From the NCBI RefSeq assembly GCF_034140825.1, contig NC_089041.1:1312001-1376000 (forward strand): a DNA stretch of 64,000 bases, read 5' to 3'. The DNA comes from Oryza sativa Japonica Group. Taxonomy: Eukaryota; Streptophyta; Magnoliopsida; Poales; Poaceae. Below, in pieces: positions 1-12,766 of this stretch. The notes beneath the pieces are model-generated. The model was given only the letters and a program-made list of their open reading frames with translations. It was not told the DNA's origin and ran no database searches. Each line of letters begins with the position of its first letter. Position 1 is the first letter of the stretch. The position numbers and the translations under genes are program-made.

Positions 1-174
1 ACACACATCGATCTATCGATCGATCGGTACATTTGTTTATGTACTGCACATTTCCTTACTGAAAAGTACACATTTTGCATTGGTGAGAAAGATATACGTA
101 CGTAAATTCAGAAGAAGAAGAGAAAATTCAGAATAAAAATTTGTACATGTGTTTTTTGGTTTGCTTATATGCAG

Positions 175-2599
175 GCATCATCAGCACGGACGGTGGCAGG
201 CACGCATCGGCCGAGTCTCCGGCAACAAGGACCTCTACCTCGGCACTTTCAGTACGAATCATTATATCGATCCTAATTAAATTAGCCTTAATTATTTTTT
301 CTAGCTCTGAATAATAATTCTGCAAACACGTACATACATATAGTAGACGACGACGACGACGTCTGCAATGCATGCATGCATGGTCGATCGATCGATTGAT
401 CGTCTTTTGCATGCATGCCTGCCTCCATGCATGCATGATGAGTACTATCTAGTACCAATTCATCATGATGCAGATTCATAGCTTAATTAGATCCTACACA
501 TACATGCTTCCTCCGTCTTAAAAAAATCAACTTCTTGCTACGATAAATCTGAACGTAACCTATGTTTAGATTTAGTCAGAAATATGTTTTTTTCTGGGAA
601 GGAGTGCATAGATATACAATTAGAGCAGGTACAATAGCACACTATAAGTCAGCTATAAATACATTTATATGAGATAAAAGATAAGAGAGAAGACCATCAC
701 GGATTCCAAGATACAATGTATTTATGATAAGTAGGACCAGATATTAATAGTGTAGTATATGTTTATAGGTAACTATTATATGAATTGGCTATTAAATTTA
801 CTATATACTACCTCCATATTTTAATGTATGGCGCCGTTGACTTTTTATCCAATATTTGACCATTTGTCTTATTCAAAAATTTATGTAATTATTATTTATT
901 TTATTGTGACTTGATTTATCATCAAATGTTCTTTAAGCATGACATAAATATTTTCATATTTGCACAAAAATTTTGAATAAAACGAATGGTCAAACGTTTA
1001 TCAAAAAGTCAACGGCGTCATATATTAAAATACGGAGGGAGTATGATTTAAAGCTATTAATTGGCTATAATATTAAACTTCCTCTTATGTTTATATGGAT
1101 GCAATGTGAGAGACGATGAGAGGTTGCGTGGGCATTGCGTTTGCATGCGGAGGCTGTCATGCTCCAGGGGCACAACCCCGTCCTGTCACAATGATCATTA
1201 GCATGTCACATAATTTTGCATATACTATAATACTCCATTTCATACCTCCATCCATCGATCGCATGCAACGCAACGCAAAAGCTGGCTATCTCTTCTCTCT
1301 CTCTCTAGATCGTCTAAAGCTTACATGTGCATCATGCCTCCCTGCCAAAGAATGTTTCTCTCTCTCTACACTAATCTTAGAGAGAGAGAGAGAGAGAGAT
1401 AGAGAGAGAGAGAATGAGAGAGATGAATGTGTGTATGGGCCTGTGCGTGCAGCTGCGATTCTCTCACTTTTGCATAAGGCTGACCGACCTAGTTTGCAAA
1501 TGCATGCATTCCCTGGGCCTGCATCTGCATATCCTTTCTAGTTTTTACACTGTCCAGCCATCGCACGCGCCTGCTTGCTTTCTTCCCTGCTTTCTTTGAC
1601 CATTTTTTACGTAACATATGCATTGCATATTTTGCGGTTATCTCAGGGATCTTCCTGCTAACTTCACAAGGTCGTGGGTTAATTAGATGATCTGGATTCG
1701 AAACCTCACCCCTTCTAATTATTTGATATTAGGTCATTTCTAATATTCGTGTCTTTTTGCATTGCTTATCGTAGCGCATCACATTTTTTAAATGTAAAAT
1801 TAAATATTTTGCTTATCGTAGCACATCACATTTTTAGTGTAAAATTAAATATTTTCGATTGTAGGTATAAAATTTTATAGTGTAAAATTCAGATATCTCG
1901 AAGGATGGTAAAATTTGTGGATGGATGGATGCAGGCACGCAGGAGGAGGCGGCGGAGGCGTACGACGTGGCGGCGATCAAGTTCCGGGGGCTCAACGCCG
2001 TCACCAACTTCGACATCACCCGCTACGACGTCGACAAGATCATGGCCAGCAACACCCTCCTCCCCGCCGACCTCGCCCGCCGCAACGCCGCCACCACCAC
2101 CTCCAAGGACGACCACTCCGCCGCCGGCGCCGGCGCCATTGTCTCGGTGCACTCCGCCGCCGACATCGCCGTCGCCGACACCCTCTGGAAGGCCACCACT
2201 GCCCCGAGGCAGCAGCAGCAGCACCACGACGACGTCGTGCTGTCCGGCGCCGACCAGGCCGCATTCTCCGTCCTCCACGACCTCGTCGCCGTCGACGCCG
2301 CGGCGGCGCACCAGCAGCAGCAGCAGCAGCAGCACATGTCCATGTCGGCGGCGTCGTCGCTGGTGACGAGCCTGAGCAACTCGCGCGAGGGGAGCCCCGA
2401 CCGCGGCGGCGGCCTCTCCATGCTCTTCGCCAAGCCGTCGCCCGCCGTGGCGGCGTCGGCGCAGCAGCAGGCGTCGACCAAGCTCATGGCGGCGCCGCTG
2501 CCGCTCGGCTCCTGGGTCTCCTCGCCGCCGGCGTCTGCCAGGCCGCCCGCCGTCTCCATCGCCCACATGCCCCTCTTCGCCGCCTGGACCGACGCCTAA
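175..2599 (+). CDS. AP2/ERF transcription factor, AINTEGUMENTA-like/PLETHORA/BABY BOOM group (3' part)
   Basis: Seen: two exons, 175-251 and 1935-2599, with AG acceptors and a GT donor. The first encodes [18 protein letters not shown] followed by DLYLGTF; the split Ser codon joins it to [18 protein letters not shown] in the second. Known: this is the second AP2 repeat of AIL/PLT/BBM proteins, DNA-binding regulators of meristem, root and embryo identity. After the repeat come [18 protein letters not shown] and a low-complexity C-terminus of about 170 residues with a Gln run (CAG repeats near 2313-2336). It ends in PLFAAWTDA, like the BBM/PLT tail as I remember it. The first AP2 repeat and N-terminus lie left of the window. 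The closing intron (252-1934) is long and holds a Stowaway MITE and a GA tract. Inference: a nuclear developmental transcription factor; I do not assign a member name. Subgroup fairly sure. Confidence 0.88.
808..1041. mobile_element. Stowaway-type MITE in the last intron of the AP2 gene
   Basis: Inverted termini (CTACCTCCATATTTTAATG at the left, mirrored by ATTAAAATACGGAGGGAG at the right) are bounded by TA dinucleotides, the Tc1/mariner-type target duplication. The inner GCGCCGTTGACTTTT is also mirrored. A close relative lies at 20737-20970. It is non-autonomous with no coding capacity. Confidence 0.85.
1379..1411. repeat. (AG)n microsatellite in the AP2 intron
   Basis: About 16 AG units with one interruption. 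A CT-rich stretch lies at 1290-1310 on the same strand. The pair could form a weak intronic hairpin. No coding meaning. Confidence 0.8.
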
Positions 2600-4063
2600 T
2601 CACCCTCGCCGCCATGGCTCACCGGAGTAGTAATTAGCTAGCTATAGCTAGAGCTAGGCAACGACGACGACGACACTAGCTTAATTAGCTCGTGTTTAGT
2701 TGGTTAATTTAGGGTTCTTGGTTGCTCGGCGACATGATTAGCTAAGCTAGCGATGTAGTAGTAGCACTAGCAGCTAGTTGGAGTATTAATTAGTATCACT
2801 CAAGGCGAGGAAACCGACGCACGCCATGGCCGCGGCCTCTCCCCCACCTTTCCTTCTTCTCCGGCGACGGCCGGCCGCCATGTATCAGAGAGCTCGATCG
2901 GCGCCGGAGAAGAAGGGTTTTTGTAACACGGAGGCCGGAGATCTATCGAGGCGGTGCTTCTCCTCCAAAATCCAAAACTATATATCTTATATTAATTAAT
3001 TAATTAATTATAGCCTCACCAAATTAATTTCTCAATCCCCTTGTTCTTGCAAGCTTAAGTAGCTCTTGGCCTGAAACTGAAAGCCAGACTCACTGCAAGG
3101 GGGACCCACATGTCAGTCAACTCTGGTTTTATCTGAATGTTTCTGAATGATTGGGCTGGGCCGTGTTGGATTGGCTTGAATGGGCTGGCCCAAACTAGGT
3201 GAATGTAGCAGCAGTAATTCAGCAGAATGGCAAACAAGTGAGACTTTTTTTTCTTTTTCTAGTTCAACCAAATGCAGCTGAAAACTGAAAACCAATCAAC
3301 CATGAACCAACCAACAAACCAATATGACTGCAGTCATGTGAGATGATCTCACCGGATCACAGGACGATGATAAGCTGTACTGCAGTAGCAGTGTCACCTT
3401 CAGACTTCAGTGCAGATAAGGCAAAGCCAAGAAAAAAAAGTAGTAGTACAGTGCAACCGATCACAGATTCACAGCAACCACTAACTGCTCCCTGTTCACT
3501 CACTCATCACAGCTCATCCAGCCAAAACACAGTGCAAAATATTTGATGCTATCTGTACTAATGCAGTTGCATTTCAACTCTCTAGCTGTGCATGAGTAGA
3601 CTTGTTCTTCCAGGTTCAGGACATGTGCAATGTAGCTTGTTATTGATCAGCATCACTCTGAATTCTGAACAGATGCATTGAATTGATCAGCATGACTGAA
3701 ACAATTCAGAACAGGTGAAGAGAATCATAAGCTCTGCACATCACTCTTGAGATCTGGGATGTTTTCTCGGCCCCATGCATCGATCAGATTCAGATAGGAG
3801 GAAAACATATCTTGGATTGTAATGCAACCTAAAACCTGAGCACCAAAATAGTTACAAAAGAATCAAGTGGCCTGAAACAACTAACTGATTTACATGCCAA
3901 GGACTAATTAACTATCTACACATGACTTACAGTCACAGACTAATCCTCCGAACGATCATTCGCATCTGATTCCTAGTTCCTACACCTTAACAAAAGTACA
4001 ACCACATTTTCATGATGGACAAGCTGTTCAACATCTTCTGTTTTTGTCTACACTAGAGCTTAA
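2600..4063. other. 3' UTR of the AP2 gene and intergenic spacer
   Basis: After the AP2 stop comes a leader-like stretch rich in AGCTAG and TTAATTAA motifs (to about 3030), probably 3' UTR. The rest, to the CSLC stop codon at 4064, is spacer plus the likely 3' UTR of the minus-strand gene. No convincing frame, RNA gene or transposon terminus was seen. Confidence 0.5.
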
Positions 4064-6784
4064 TTATTTGACATCCTCACCTATGAGGTCCAGGCCGACC
4101 AACAAGAATGACAATCCCTGAAACATCAGGAAGTAGAAGTGTATCCCTTGTTTCGAAAGCAAGCTGCGAGCCGCGGCGGTCAGGAGAAGCAATGAGAGGG
4201 CAAGCTCCTTCTTGTATATCCGGTTGTATTTCTTCTTGGCCTCATTTCTTGGAGAGGATTGCTTCAGCATGGACTGCTCCTTGATTGCTGTGAGATCAAG
4301 GATCTTCTGTTGTTTCAGCTCCTTGGGTGCCAATGCGATAAGATCACCCTCCGATGATCGGCCTGATTTCTTGGTCACTACCCATTCATATGCGCTTCCG
4401 AGCTGGAACAGCCCGGAGATCATTGCATTGAACTTGGTGACAGACATGGTGTTCTCGAAGAGCAGGTACGGGATGATGAACGGGAATGATTTTGGCGCGG
4501 GAAGAATGTTAAGGAAGGACATCAGGGCAGGAATGTAGCAGACAACCCAGTCAGGAAGCTCAGCTTCAGGTATAAACATTGTCATTGGTAGGATGATGCA
4601 GAAAAGTGTGAAGGAGTAGAAGGGCAGGATGAGCTTGCGAAGCAGGAAGAAGAGAAATATCAAATTGGCCTTCTTCCAGAATGCAATCTGAAACAACAAA
4701 GCTAACACAATTATAATGAAGTACATACAGGTAGTAGTACTTTGGGATATCTGAAATTGGACTATACTATCAACTGGCAGTAGTATCTTCTAAAATTATT
4801 AGATCTAGCTGACAAAATTTTACGGATAAACTAAGGAATCCATCATGAAACGGCATATCGTACGCAAGGCAACCTATTCTCATAAGTATGTACCTCAAAT
4901 GTACAATGCTAACATATGCTACATATAAATGCACCAGTACAAATTTGTGAGCTTGGTCGTATGTATGATCACAGACAAGTACTAACACTGTTATTATTAT
5001 TATCTAAAAGAAGCATTGACACTGCAACCAATTATGCAATACGAATACAGCACATGGAAATACCTTGCATCTAATGATGTCCGGTAAACATAGCCTGAAC
5101 AGCTGCATTGGCCCTGAATGCCAGCGGTGCTGTTGCTTCCTGTAAGCCTCATAAGACTCTGGTAGTTCACACTGGCACTGTCCAAAGACAAAATGAACAA
5201 TTTAGCACAAAATACGTAATCAAGCAACATGATCCCAATGGTTTGGCAATACAACTTTTTGATGCAATTCATTGTGCTCCTCACCTCCACATCATTCAGG
5301 AACACAAACTTCCAGCCATTGAGATGTGCGCGGACCGCAATGTCCATGTCCTCCACCGTAGTACGCTCCATCCAGCCTCCCGAGTCCTCCAGCGCCTTGA
5401 TCCTCCACACGCCAGCCGTGCCGTTGAACCCAAAGAAGTTGATGAATATGCCATTGACCTGCTGCTCCACCTCAAAGTGGAAGCACAGGTTTATGTTCTG
5501 CAACCGTGTCAAGAGGTTCTCATCCTTGTTCACAAATGACCATCTAGCCTGAACCAACCCCAACTCCTCATTGTCCTGCATTGCAACCATCAAATGCAAC
5601 TGATCACGTTCAGAATCTTATCAACAATGCACACAATTCCACATGATTCGGCCACTGAATTTCACCTTAAAATGCGGCACGGTGCGCTTGAGGAAGTCAG
5701 GGTATGGCTGGAAGTCGGCATCGAAGATGGCGACATACTCATAGTCCTTGACATAGCTGCAGCTCATCGCCGACTTGAGGTTGCCGGCCTTGTACCCCTC
5801 CCGGAGCACGCGGTGGCGGTACACAATGCGCGCGCCGTTCTGCCGCCATTTCTCCACCTCTTCCTTGATCAATGACTGCGTAATTGGATCATCGGAATCA
5901 TCTAGCACTTGCACCAAGATGTTGGACCTCGGCCAATCAAGATTGCAGACCGCCGCAATCGATTGCTGATACACCTGAAATTGAACAAAATTGGAATGTT
6001 TTGGTGAGAAATTGGATATTTGGGGGCAATTTGTGAGAGGTGTTTGTGCTTGTATGTATACCTCCTTCTCGTTGCACATTGGTATCTGGACGAGCACCAT
6101 GGGGTAGTAGTCGCCGGCGTCGGGGTCCTCCAGGTCGGGCAATGCCGCCGCCGCCGCCGCCGGCGAGGAGATGGGTTTAGGCTTGATGCGGTTGAGGTGG
6201 ATGTAGAGGCAGCCGAGGCACTGGACAAGGCGGTCGGCGCTCTGGACGAGGAAGAGCACGACGCAGGCGTCGGCGAGGAGCTGGAGCGGCGGGGCGACGT
6301 AGGCGGCGCGGAAGCGCACCCACGAGGAGTGGAACGAGTCGACGGAGGCGGCGAGGACGCGTCCACGGCCGTTGGCGTGGGCGGCGAGCTCGACGGCGAG
6401 GAGGAAGACGGACAGCAGGAGCGACGCCCTGATGAACGCGTAGAGCCGGGACCGCGGCGCCGGCGTCTCGGCGTCGGCGTCGTCCGTCCGCCCGGCGGCG
6501 ACGCGGCGGCGCGCGGCGGCGCCGAGCGCGACGGCGGCGGAGGCGAGCCACGCGAGGCACCCCGCGGCGCGGTGCGCCTTGAGCAGCAGCACCCAGGTGA
6601 TCTGCTTGGCGTTCTTGCCCCTGCCTCGCCGCCGTCCGCCGGCCAAGAACTCCCCGCCGTCGGCGTCGATCTCGGAGATGGACCAGTTGGGATTGTCCAT
6701 CTTGACGACGACCGGCGTGCCGCCGGCGGCGGCGGCGGCGAGGGCGGGCCTGCTGGCGGCCCAGAAGCCGCTCCACGGCGCCAT
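4064..6784 (-). CDS. CSLC10: Cellulose synthase-like C family glycosyltransferase (xyloglucan backbone synthase type)
   Basis: Seen: five exons, 6784-6062, 5974-5666, 5575-5285, 5177-5064, 4687-4064, all phase 0 with GT..AG introns, giving 686 aa. The ATG at 6784 starts MAPWSGFW, as in CSLC proteins. GT2 catalytic residues are complete: DD near 266-267, DAD 326-328, ED 419-420 and QQHRW 456-460. Hydrophobic segments flank the catalytic domain (about 90-200 and several after 480). Known: CSLC enzymes make the beta-1,4-glucan backbone of xyloglucan in the Golgi, and about 690 aa is the usual length. The symbol rests on my memory of the rice family and this gene order; the family call is secure. 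No defects seen. A long (TAA)n tract lies about 270 bp upstream of the ATG. Confidence 0.93.
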
Positions 6785-7051
6785 GCACGCGGCGGTGAGC
6801 GGGACGAACACTCGACGACACGACACGACAGTCCCGCCACTCGCTGAGCTCCCAAAATAGCAAGGTTTCACTGACACACAAACGCACACTATTCCTGGGG
6901 CTCCCCTTCTTTCGAGCTGCCAATGCCCATCAACCGGAGCTGCCTCCGCCCACCACTCTCCTCTCCGCCAATGCGACCTCCACTGCCGCCGTTGCAAGCA
7001 ATGGCAGAAATGCTCAAGAAGAAGAAGAAGCAAGGAGGAAGAGAGAGAGAA

Positions 7052-7052
<1 letters not shown>

Positions 7053-7121
<69 letters not shown>
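7053..7121. repeat. (TAA)n microsatellite upstream of the CSLC gene
   Basis: About 23 uninterrupted TAA units, preceded by an AG/GAA-rich stretch (7018-7050). It lies 270-340 bp upstream of the CSLC start codon, so within its promoter or 5' UTR. Translated on the minus strand it gives a meaningless poly-Tyr run. Confidence 0.95.
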
Positions 7122-7123
<2 letters not shown>

Positions 7124-8071
7124 GAATTTAATTGAATGATTTAATGGCGCGGGAGGTGCATGGCTTTGTGGAATATTAGTGGAATCCAAAAGTGTATCTG
7201 CGCCCACAACTTAAAAAGTTAACTTAACTATGGACGTGTACATGTTCATGTTCATAGTCAAGAGTTGCTTTTTTTTTTTACGAAAATTTATAGGATTAGT
7301 ACATTTTTTATATGACCATGAAATTCCACCGGTCCGAAAATCAATCCTAAATCTGAAATTTGGACGTTGTTCAACTCGACAATCTAAATCTATTCACCCT
7401 ACACTTCAAAGGTTGAGTTCAGAACAGAGTTCATCTTGGATTTTTTGGCAGCACACAAAACAATATTAAGTTATTAGCATATGATTAATCCAGTTTTAAT
7501 CACTATGAACTTGAAATATAGATTTATTTGATCTTCTTAAGCTTAATATTAGATAACTTTTACACGAAACACGCCATTTAATAATTAGAAAACATGTCCA
7601 GAAAATGAGAAAATAACAGTTCCTAGTAAGAGCTTAGAACTCAGCCTTTTAACCTTCTCTTCCAGCAATCTAAAATTTAGTGCGATTCCTTCATTTGGAA
7701 TATCAAACCATAACTATGCTGGATTGAATTACATTATAAAAAAGGAAAAAAAAAATCAAAACACGACTACTGTAATTTTTTTCACGCTCTTTTAGTGTTT
7801 TCTCTTTTCTATACTAATTTTCTTGCTAGATTTTTTTCTTCCTTGAGCTGTGTATATTAGTGGATATAAACGACCATATTGGATATTGCCACGGAGTCTC
7901 CTGTTGAAATGAAAATGCGATGTATTCACTTTTTTTTTTGAACGGAGATGTATTCACATATTGTTTATTGCTGCCTGCAAACTTGCAAGCACAAGATAAA
8001 TTCACGGGATTGCACAGCTGGCGGTGGGACCCACATTGCAGACGTGTTACTCTATCCGGTTCAGAAGTTTA
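7122..8071. other. Intergenic spacer upstream of the CSLC gene
   Basis: AT-rich spacer and probable distal promoter of the minus-strand CSLC gene. No frame with coding character, RNA gene or clear transposon termini were recognised. Confidence 0.5.
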
Positions 8072-8414
8072 GGCCTGATTTAGTTCCCAATTTTTTTTTT
8101 CAAAAAACATCAAATCGCATATTTAAACTCATACAATGTATGAAGTATTAAATATATATTAAAAAATTAATTACACAGCTAGAAGGAAATTATGAGACGA
8201 ATCTTTTGAGCCTAATTAGTTCATGATTAGCTATAAGTGCTACAGTAACACACCTGTGCTAATGACAGATTAATTAGGCTTAAAAGATTAATCTCGTGAT
8301 TTTCAGACGAATTATGAAATTAGTTTTTTTATTCGTGTGTAAAAACCATTTCCGACATCCGATCAATCATCCAATGTGACACCTAATTTTTTTTTTCGCA
8401 GGCTAAACTTGCCC
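8072..8414. mobile_element. Tourist-like (PIF/Harbinger) MITE
   Basis: The element begins GGCCTGATTTAGTTCCCAA and ends with GGCTAAACTTGCCC, an imperfect inverted terminus sharing TTTAG. TTA occurs directly on both sides (8069-8071 and 8415-8417), the target duplication expected of PIF/Harbinger elements. The interior includes the AATTAGTTCATGATTAGC type stretch common in grass MITEs. No coding capacity. Confidence 0.7.
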
Positions 8415-9384
8415 TTATTGGTACTACCCCGGCAACTGTATCCGTACTCTTATCCATCTAGGAGACCAGCTTGTCAGATAGACAAAACCAAACAAAATAC
8501 TAGTAATACTACCGGTAGAATTTACAAAAATAGAATAATCAATATAGGGAAATCCTCCTAGCACTCCCTTCCTAGCTTGAATGGCAAAAAAAAAAAGATA
8601 ACGACATTATTCGCACAATGCATTCGTTAGGGGATGTCAGCGGATCGCCCCACAAATCCACTTGTAGGTTAAATAGGTGGTACTCATCATAAGTTTTCAT
8701 ATCGTGGTCCGATTTACCACATCTAGAGATATAAATGGATCAATCCATAACCCTATTTATGAGTCAAATTAGTAGGTAACCCGCGAGTTACCTATTAGTT
8801 TTACCTATAAGCTGGTTCATGGGTTTGTCTGCTTGCATCCCTAGTCAAAGGCTATGGTGCGTTCGTTATGGTATGTGCATCCTCGTGAGGCCACTTCAAC
8901 TGATGTGACGATTTAATCTCGTTACTTACCATGTCACCTCATTACAAATATACTATGTCCCAGAAAAAAGTAAATCCTAGCTACGAATTTAGACAAGCAT
9001 ATGTCCATATTCACCTCTGATCCTCTATCCACATGGGCCAGAGGAGGAGATCGATGCGGTGCATGGCGACCGCGAGGAGATGGCAAGTGGCATAGGTATT
9101 ATAGGGTTTTTGTTAGAGTATATGGATACGATCGTATTATATCGGTTTGTTATGGCATGATATGATTAGTTTCCATCTCTATCTCTCTGAGTTTATTTAA
9201 GATACAATCCATGTATTTCTATATATACTGGCCCCAGAGGCTTAATACAATATGGTCCAATATTCGCAGTATTCCTCTCCTATCCAACAGTTTTTACTGG
9301 ATTAGCATTGCTAGTAGGCCGGCTGATTCTATTTGGGTAATTTCCAGTCTTTTTTTTTGTCGATTCGGTTTTACCGCAGGTGGT
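8415..9384. other. Intergenic spacer
   Basis: No gene seen. About 8730-8850 contains short mirrored GGTAACCCGCGAGTTACC type motifs that may be transposon debris, without a definable boundary. Confidence 0.4.
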
Positions 9385-9872
9385 TAGGGGTGGGCAAAAA
9401 AAACCAAACCGAAAATACCGAGACCGAGATCGAAAAGACCAAGACCGAGAAATTCGGTCCTAGGTAGTGAAAGACCGAATTTTGTTCAGTAAATTCGGTT
9501 AGTCTCCTCGGGTAACCGAATAGAACGAAAAGACCGAATTATCAAAAAATGTCTAAATGCAACCTACGATCCACTATGTTTAATAGGATTAAACTCTAAT
9601 TTTCGCATCCCTACTTCTTCTAGGAATACAACCTAATAAAAGTCTTTACTCATTAGGTGCTTACGAATTTGTTTTTGTGATTTTTGTGTTAAAAATTTCT
9701 ATTATTTCTTTGCATATATAAAAATGTTATTGAATTTCGGTCAGGACTGAGATCGAGACCGAATTTATCGGTCCTGATATTTTTTCGCTAAAATTTGGTC
9801 TTCACATTTTAAAGATGAAAAAACCGAAAGACCGAAACCGAAATTTTCGGTTACATCGAATGCCCACCCCTA
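9385..9872. mobile_element. hAT-type non-autonomous element
   Basis: Terminal inverted repeats TAGGGGTGGGCA and TGCCCACCCCTA are perfect over 12 bp. They are flanked by an 8-bp target duplication with one mismatch (CAGGTGGT 9377-9384, CAGCTGGT 9873-9880), diagnostic of hAT. The interior is built of repeated ACCGAGACCGA / TTCGGTC motifs and has no transposase frame. A half-copy of the same end (GGTTGCCTACCCCTACA) follows at about 9918-9940. Confidence 0.85.
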
Positions 9873-9880
9873 CAGCTGGT

Positions 9881-10799
9881 CAAATTGACCGAATAGTTTC
9901 AAATTGGCCTCGCTTTTTCGGTTCGGTTGCCTACCCCTACACATGGTTTGGTGTCGTACCGTTGAGACACGTGTCTTGAAACCCAGGTCACATATGCCAC
10001 GTGGCATGAGTCAATCCGATCCATCTTGGATGTACTAGTGCCGCAATCAACAAGTGGATTACTGCTCGTGCTACCAGCTGCTCTGCTGCATGCGTGCTGC
10101 CACGTGCACATTAACACATACTCCTACTAGTCGTATTTTATTCGAGAATACACATAGAAATGTACACAGGATATGCGTGTCAGTGTACTGTACATTGTAC
10201 AACATAGAAATGTACAGTATACGCGTATTTGAAAAGAAACCGTACTAAACTTAACAGAAATCATGTTACTGCCTTTGTTCCCTGATGATGACATTATATA
10301 TGCTCACGTAATTCAGTACAAAACCATTAGTAGTTACCAGTAATATGCCCATGCCGATTTAATTTATTATGTTTATATTACCCTCAAGCTTCACCTAAAG
10401 TCTTTTTCAAGGGGGAAGGCAAGAGTAGTACTGCATTCCGACAGATTACAGGTTATGGATAACCAAGTTTATAATTATTAATAGTACAAATGGACAACAT
10501 ATCCTACATACACAAGCTTTTTGCGTACGTATCGTACACACCGATTAATGGATTTCACCATTTTTTAAAAAAATTGTACATGAGTAACAATCTTAACTCA
10601 AAAGTCATTATATTTTAGCCGTAAGAAAAAAAAAAGTTGAAATTTCTAACAATTTTAAGAGTGAAATTCTATCAAAGAGTTAAATATTAGAAAGTTGATA
10701 GGCTAATTCAAAAGGTATTATAAGAAATCTTACGAAGAAAGTTTCTATAGACGATGTACCACTTAGAAACTGGGAAAACGTGCCCATGATAAGTTTGTA
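9881..10799. other. Intergenic spacer with a second hAT-like end
   Basis: The first 60 bases repeat the TTCGGTTCGGTT and CCTACCCCTACA motifs of the preceding hAT element, so a second, truncated copy lies here. The remainder is AT-rich spacer with nothing recognisable. Confidence 0.45.
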
Positions 10800-11057
10800 C
10801 TCCCTCCGTTTTAGGTTATAAGACGTTTTGATTTTAGTCAAAATCAAATTACTTTAAATTTAACTAAGTTTATAAAAAAAAAACAGTAACATTTTTAACC
10901 CAAGACAAATTTATTATGAAAATATATTTAATTATTGATTTGATGAAACTACTTTAGTATTATAAATATTACTATATTTGTCTATAAACTTAGTCAAAAT
11001 TAAAACAGTTTGACTTTGACTAAAGTCAAAACGCCTTGTAACCTGAAACGGAGGGAA
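10800..11057. mobile_element. Stowaway-type MITE
   Basis: Termini CTCCCTCCGTTTTAGGTTA and TAACCTGAAACGGAGGGAA are inverted and bounded by TA. The next inner blocks are also mirrored (AAGACGTTTTGA / CAAAACGCCTTG). It belongs to a different subfamily from the copies at 808 and 20737. Confidence 0.88.
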
Positions 11058-12766
11058 TAGATTATAATCAATCTTGTAGAAGAGTGCAATGGAACGAAAA
11101 TACGAGACAAAAGAATCCTGTGACCTTCTGTAGTTTTTGTTGTTTGCAACTTGCCTGTCACAACTCAACAAGCTAGAAAACCCATTCTAGAGCGTGATCT
11201 CCATGTATAGAGATGCATAGCATCTTGATGGAGTAGAGAGTAAGGAAGAAACTGTAGCTGTACCTGGACAGGACAAACTAGACATCCATGGCTGCAGAGT
11301 GATTGATCATCCAGTGTTCCCCATTCACTGAACCCTTCCCCATATTATCAGATCTTCCTCTCTGTATGTGACCCATCGTCTCTGTCCCATATCAGATCAG
11401 ATCATCAGTCTTCTTTGTTCCCTTCTATCTGCAACATCAAGCTTGTTTTGGGACAGACAGCATCTCGTGAGAATTGTACCTGGGCTGGAGGATTCATGTC
11501 GGATCTGCAAACTGTGAAAAACCATGTCTAATCATGGATCCAAAGCTAATCATGGATCCAAAGCTTATAATCTTGTTAAGATTGCCCTACTGATGCGTCA
11601 GATTTTTGGTCAGTCCATTTGAGACTTTTGAGTTCGATTTCAGAACTTTGGCAATGACATGCTGTCTTCTTTATTGGCTTCGACTTTGAGACCTAGTTGA
11701 AAAGGTTTGAGGAGAACAAGTATTACAGTTTATGCAGAACAAGGAGAATAAGCACCGCAAGTTCTGTTCTTATTACCATGGTAGTACAAAAGCAGTAACA
11801 GGACAGACTGTAGAAAGTGATCTCTTCAGATAATAGCATCAGTGACAAACACGAGAACATGCGTTTCAGAGATACCAACGGTTGCCTGCTATCTTGTTCT
11901 GTGATGCTTTAACTCATGTTTCCTGAAGAATACTGGTATGAGTTGTGATGGTATGATCTTCTCCACATGATCTTGTATGCCAGTATCACAGTATGAGTAA
12001 TGTACAGAAAAGTAGAAAATAGGGGCTATAAAGGTCGTATAATGTTATGTACCTAGAGAAAAAAAAATCTATCTGAATTTACTCCTTTAAGCATACTGAA
12101 GAAATGCCTCATCTTTTCACTTATACTTATGCTTATCAGCCAAAATTTGAATTTTTGATCTTGAATTTTGAGTTGATTTTGGGGTTTTATCATCGAAGTT
12201 TATTTTTAAGACTTTGCTTTTAGAACGCTAAGAACATGTATATAAAAGTTTTGTTCACAAATTATTTTTCGATTACAAATATGCTGTTTCGCTTATTCCC
12301 CGAATAAGCGAAATGATGGGTCCGGAAGTCTGAACTTCTTTAGGAGCTCTCAGCTCCAAGAGCTGAACTCACAACAATTGCACCACCCATTCCTCTGAAC
12401 TCACTGAAACCTAGAGTCAATTTTTAACTATGAACCATGGACTGTCACTGTAACACTTAACATTCTCAGGCATGCTGAAAAAAAGACAGCAAATCTGCTC
12501 GTTGTGAAAAGTCAAAATTCTGCCTTTTGTTTGTGAGAGCAAAACTTCTACACGAGGATTTTTATCAAGGACAGCATGTCCTACAACAGCTGGTCTGACA
12601 GCTAGATATCTTGGCAACAATCTGCGGTTCAGCACCCACAACAGATAACTATTTGTTGTTGCTTACATAAATAGTGAAAAAAGAAGCAAAACAGCAATCA
12701 AGGTTAAGACATGTTTTATCTTGTGTCAAACGCCTTATATACAACAGCCCTCCATTGTGAGCGCAT
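11058..12766. other. Intergenic spacer and 3' flank of the J-domain gene
   Basis: No coding frame or transposon termini recognised. A short direct repeat (ATCATGGATCCAAAGCT, twice near 11530-11565) is the only local structure. The part nearest 12766 is probably 3' UTR of the minus-strand J-domain gene. Confidence 0.45.

Noticed and set aside
1889-2568. Long frames on both strands over the AP2 exon
   Set aside because: GC-rich, Ala/Arg/Pro/His-only shadows of the real frame with no domain.
5621-7207. 528-aa minus-strand frame starting with a poly-Tyr run
   Set aside because: Its start lies upstream of the (TAA)n microsatellite, and it reads through the first CSLC intron, whose length is a multiple of three. 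The real gene starts at 6784 and is spliced.
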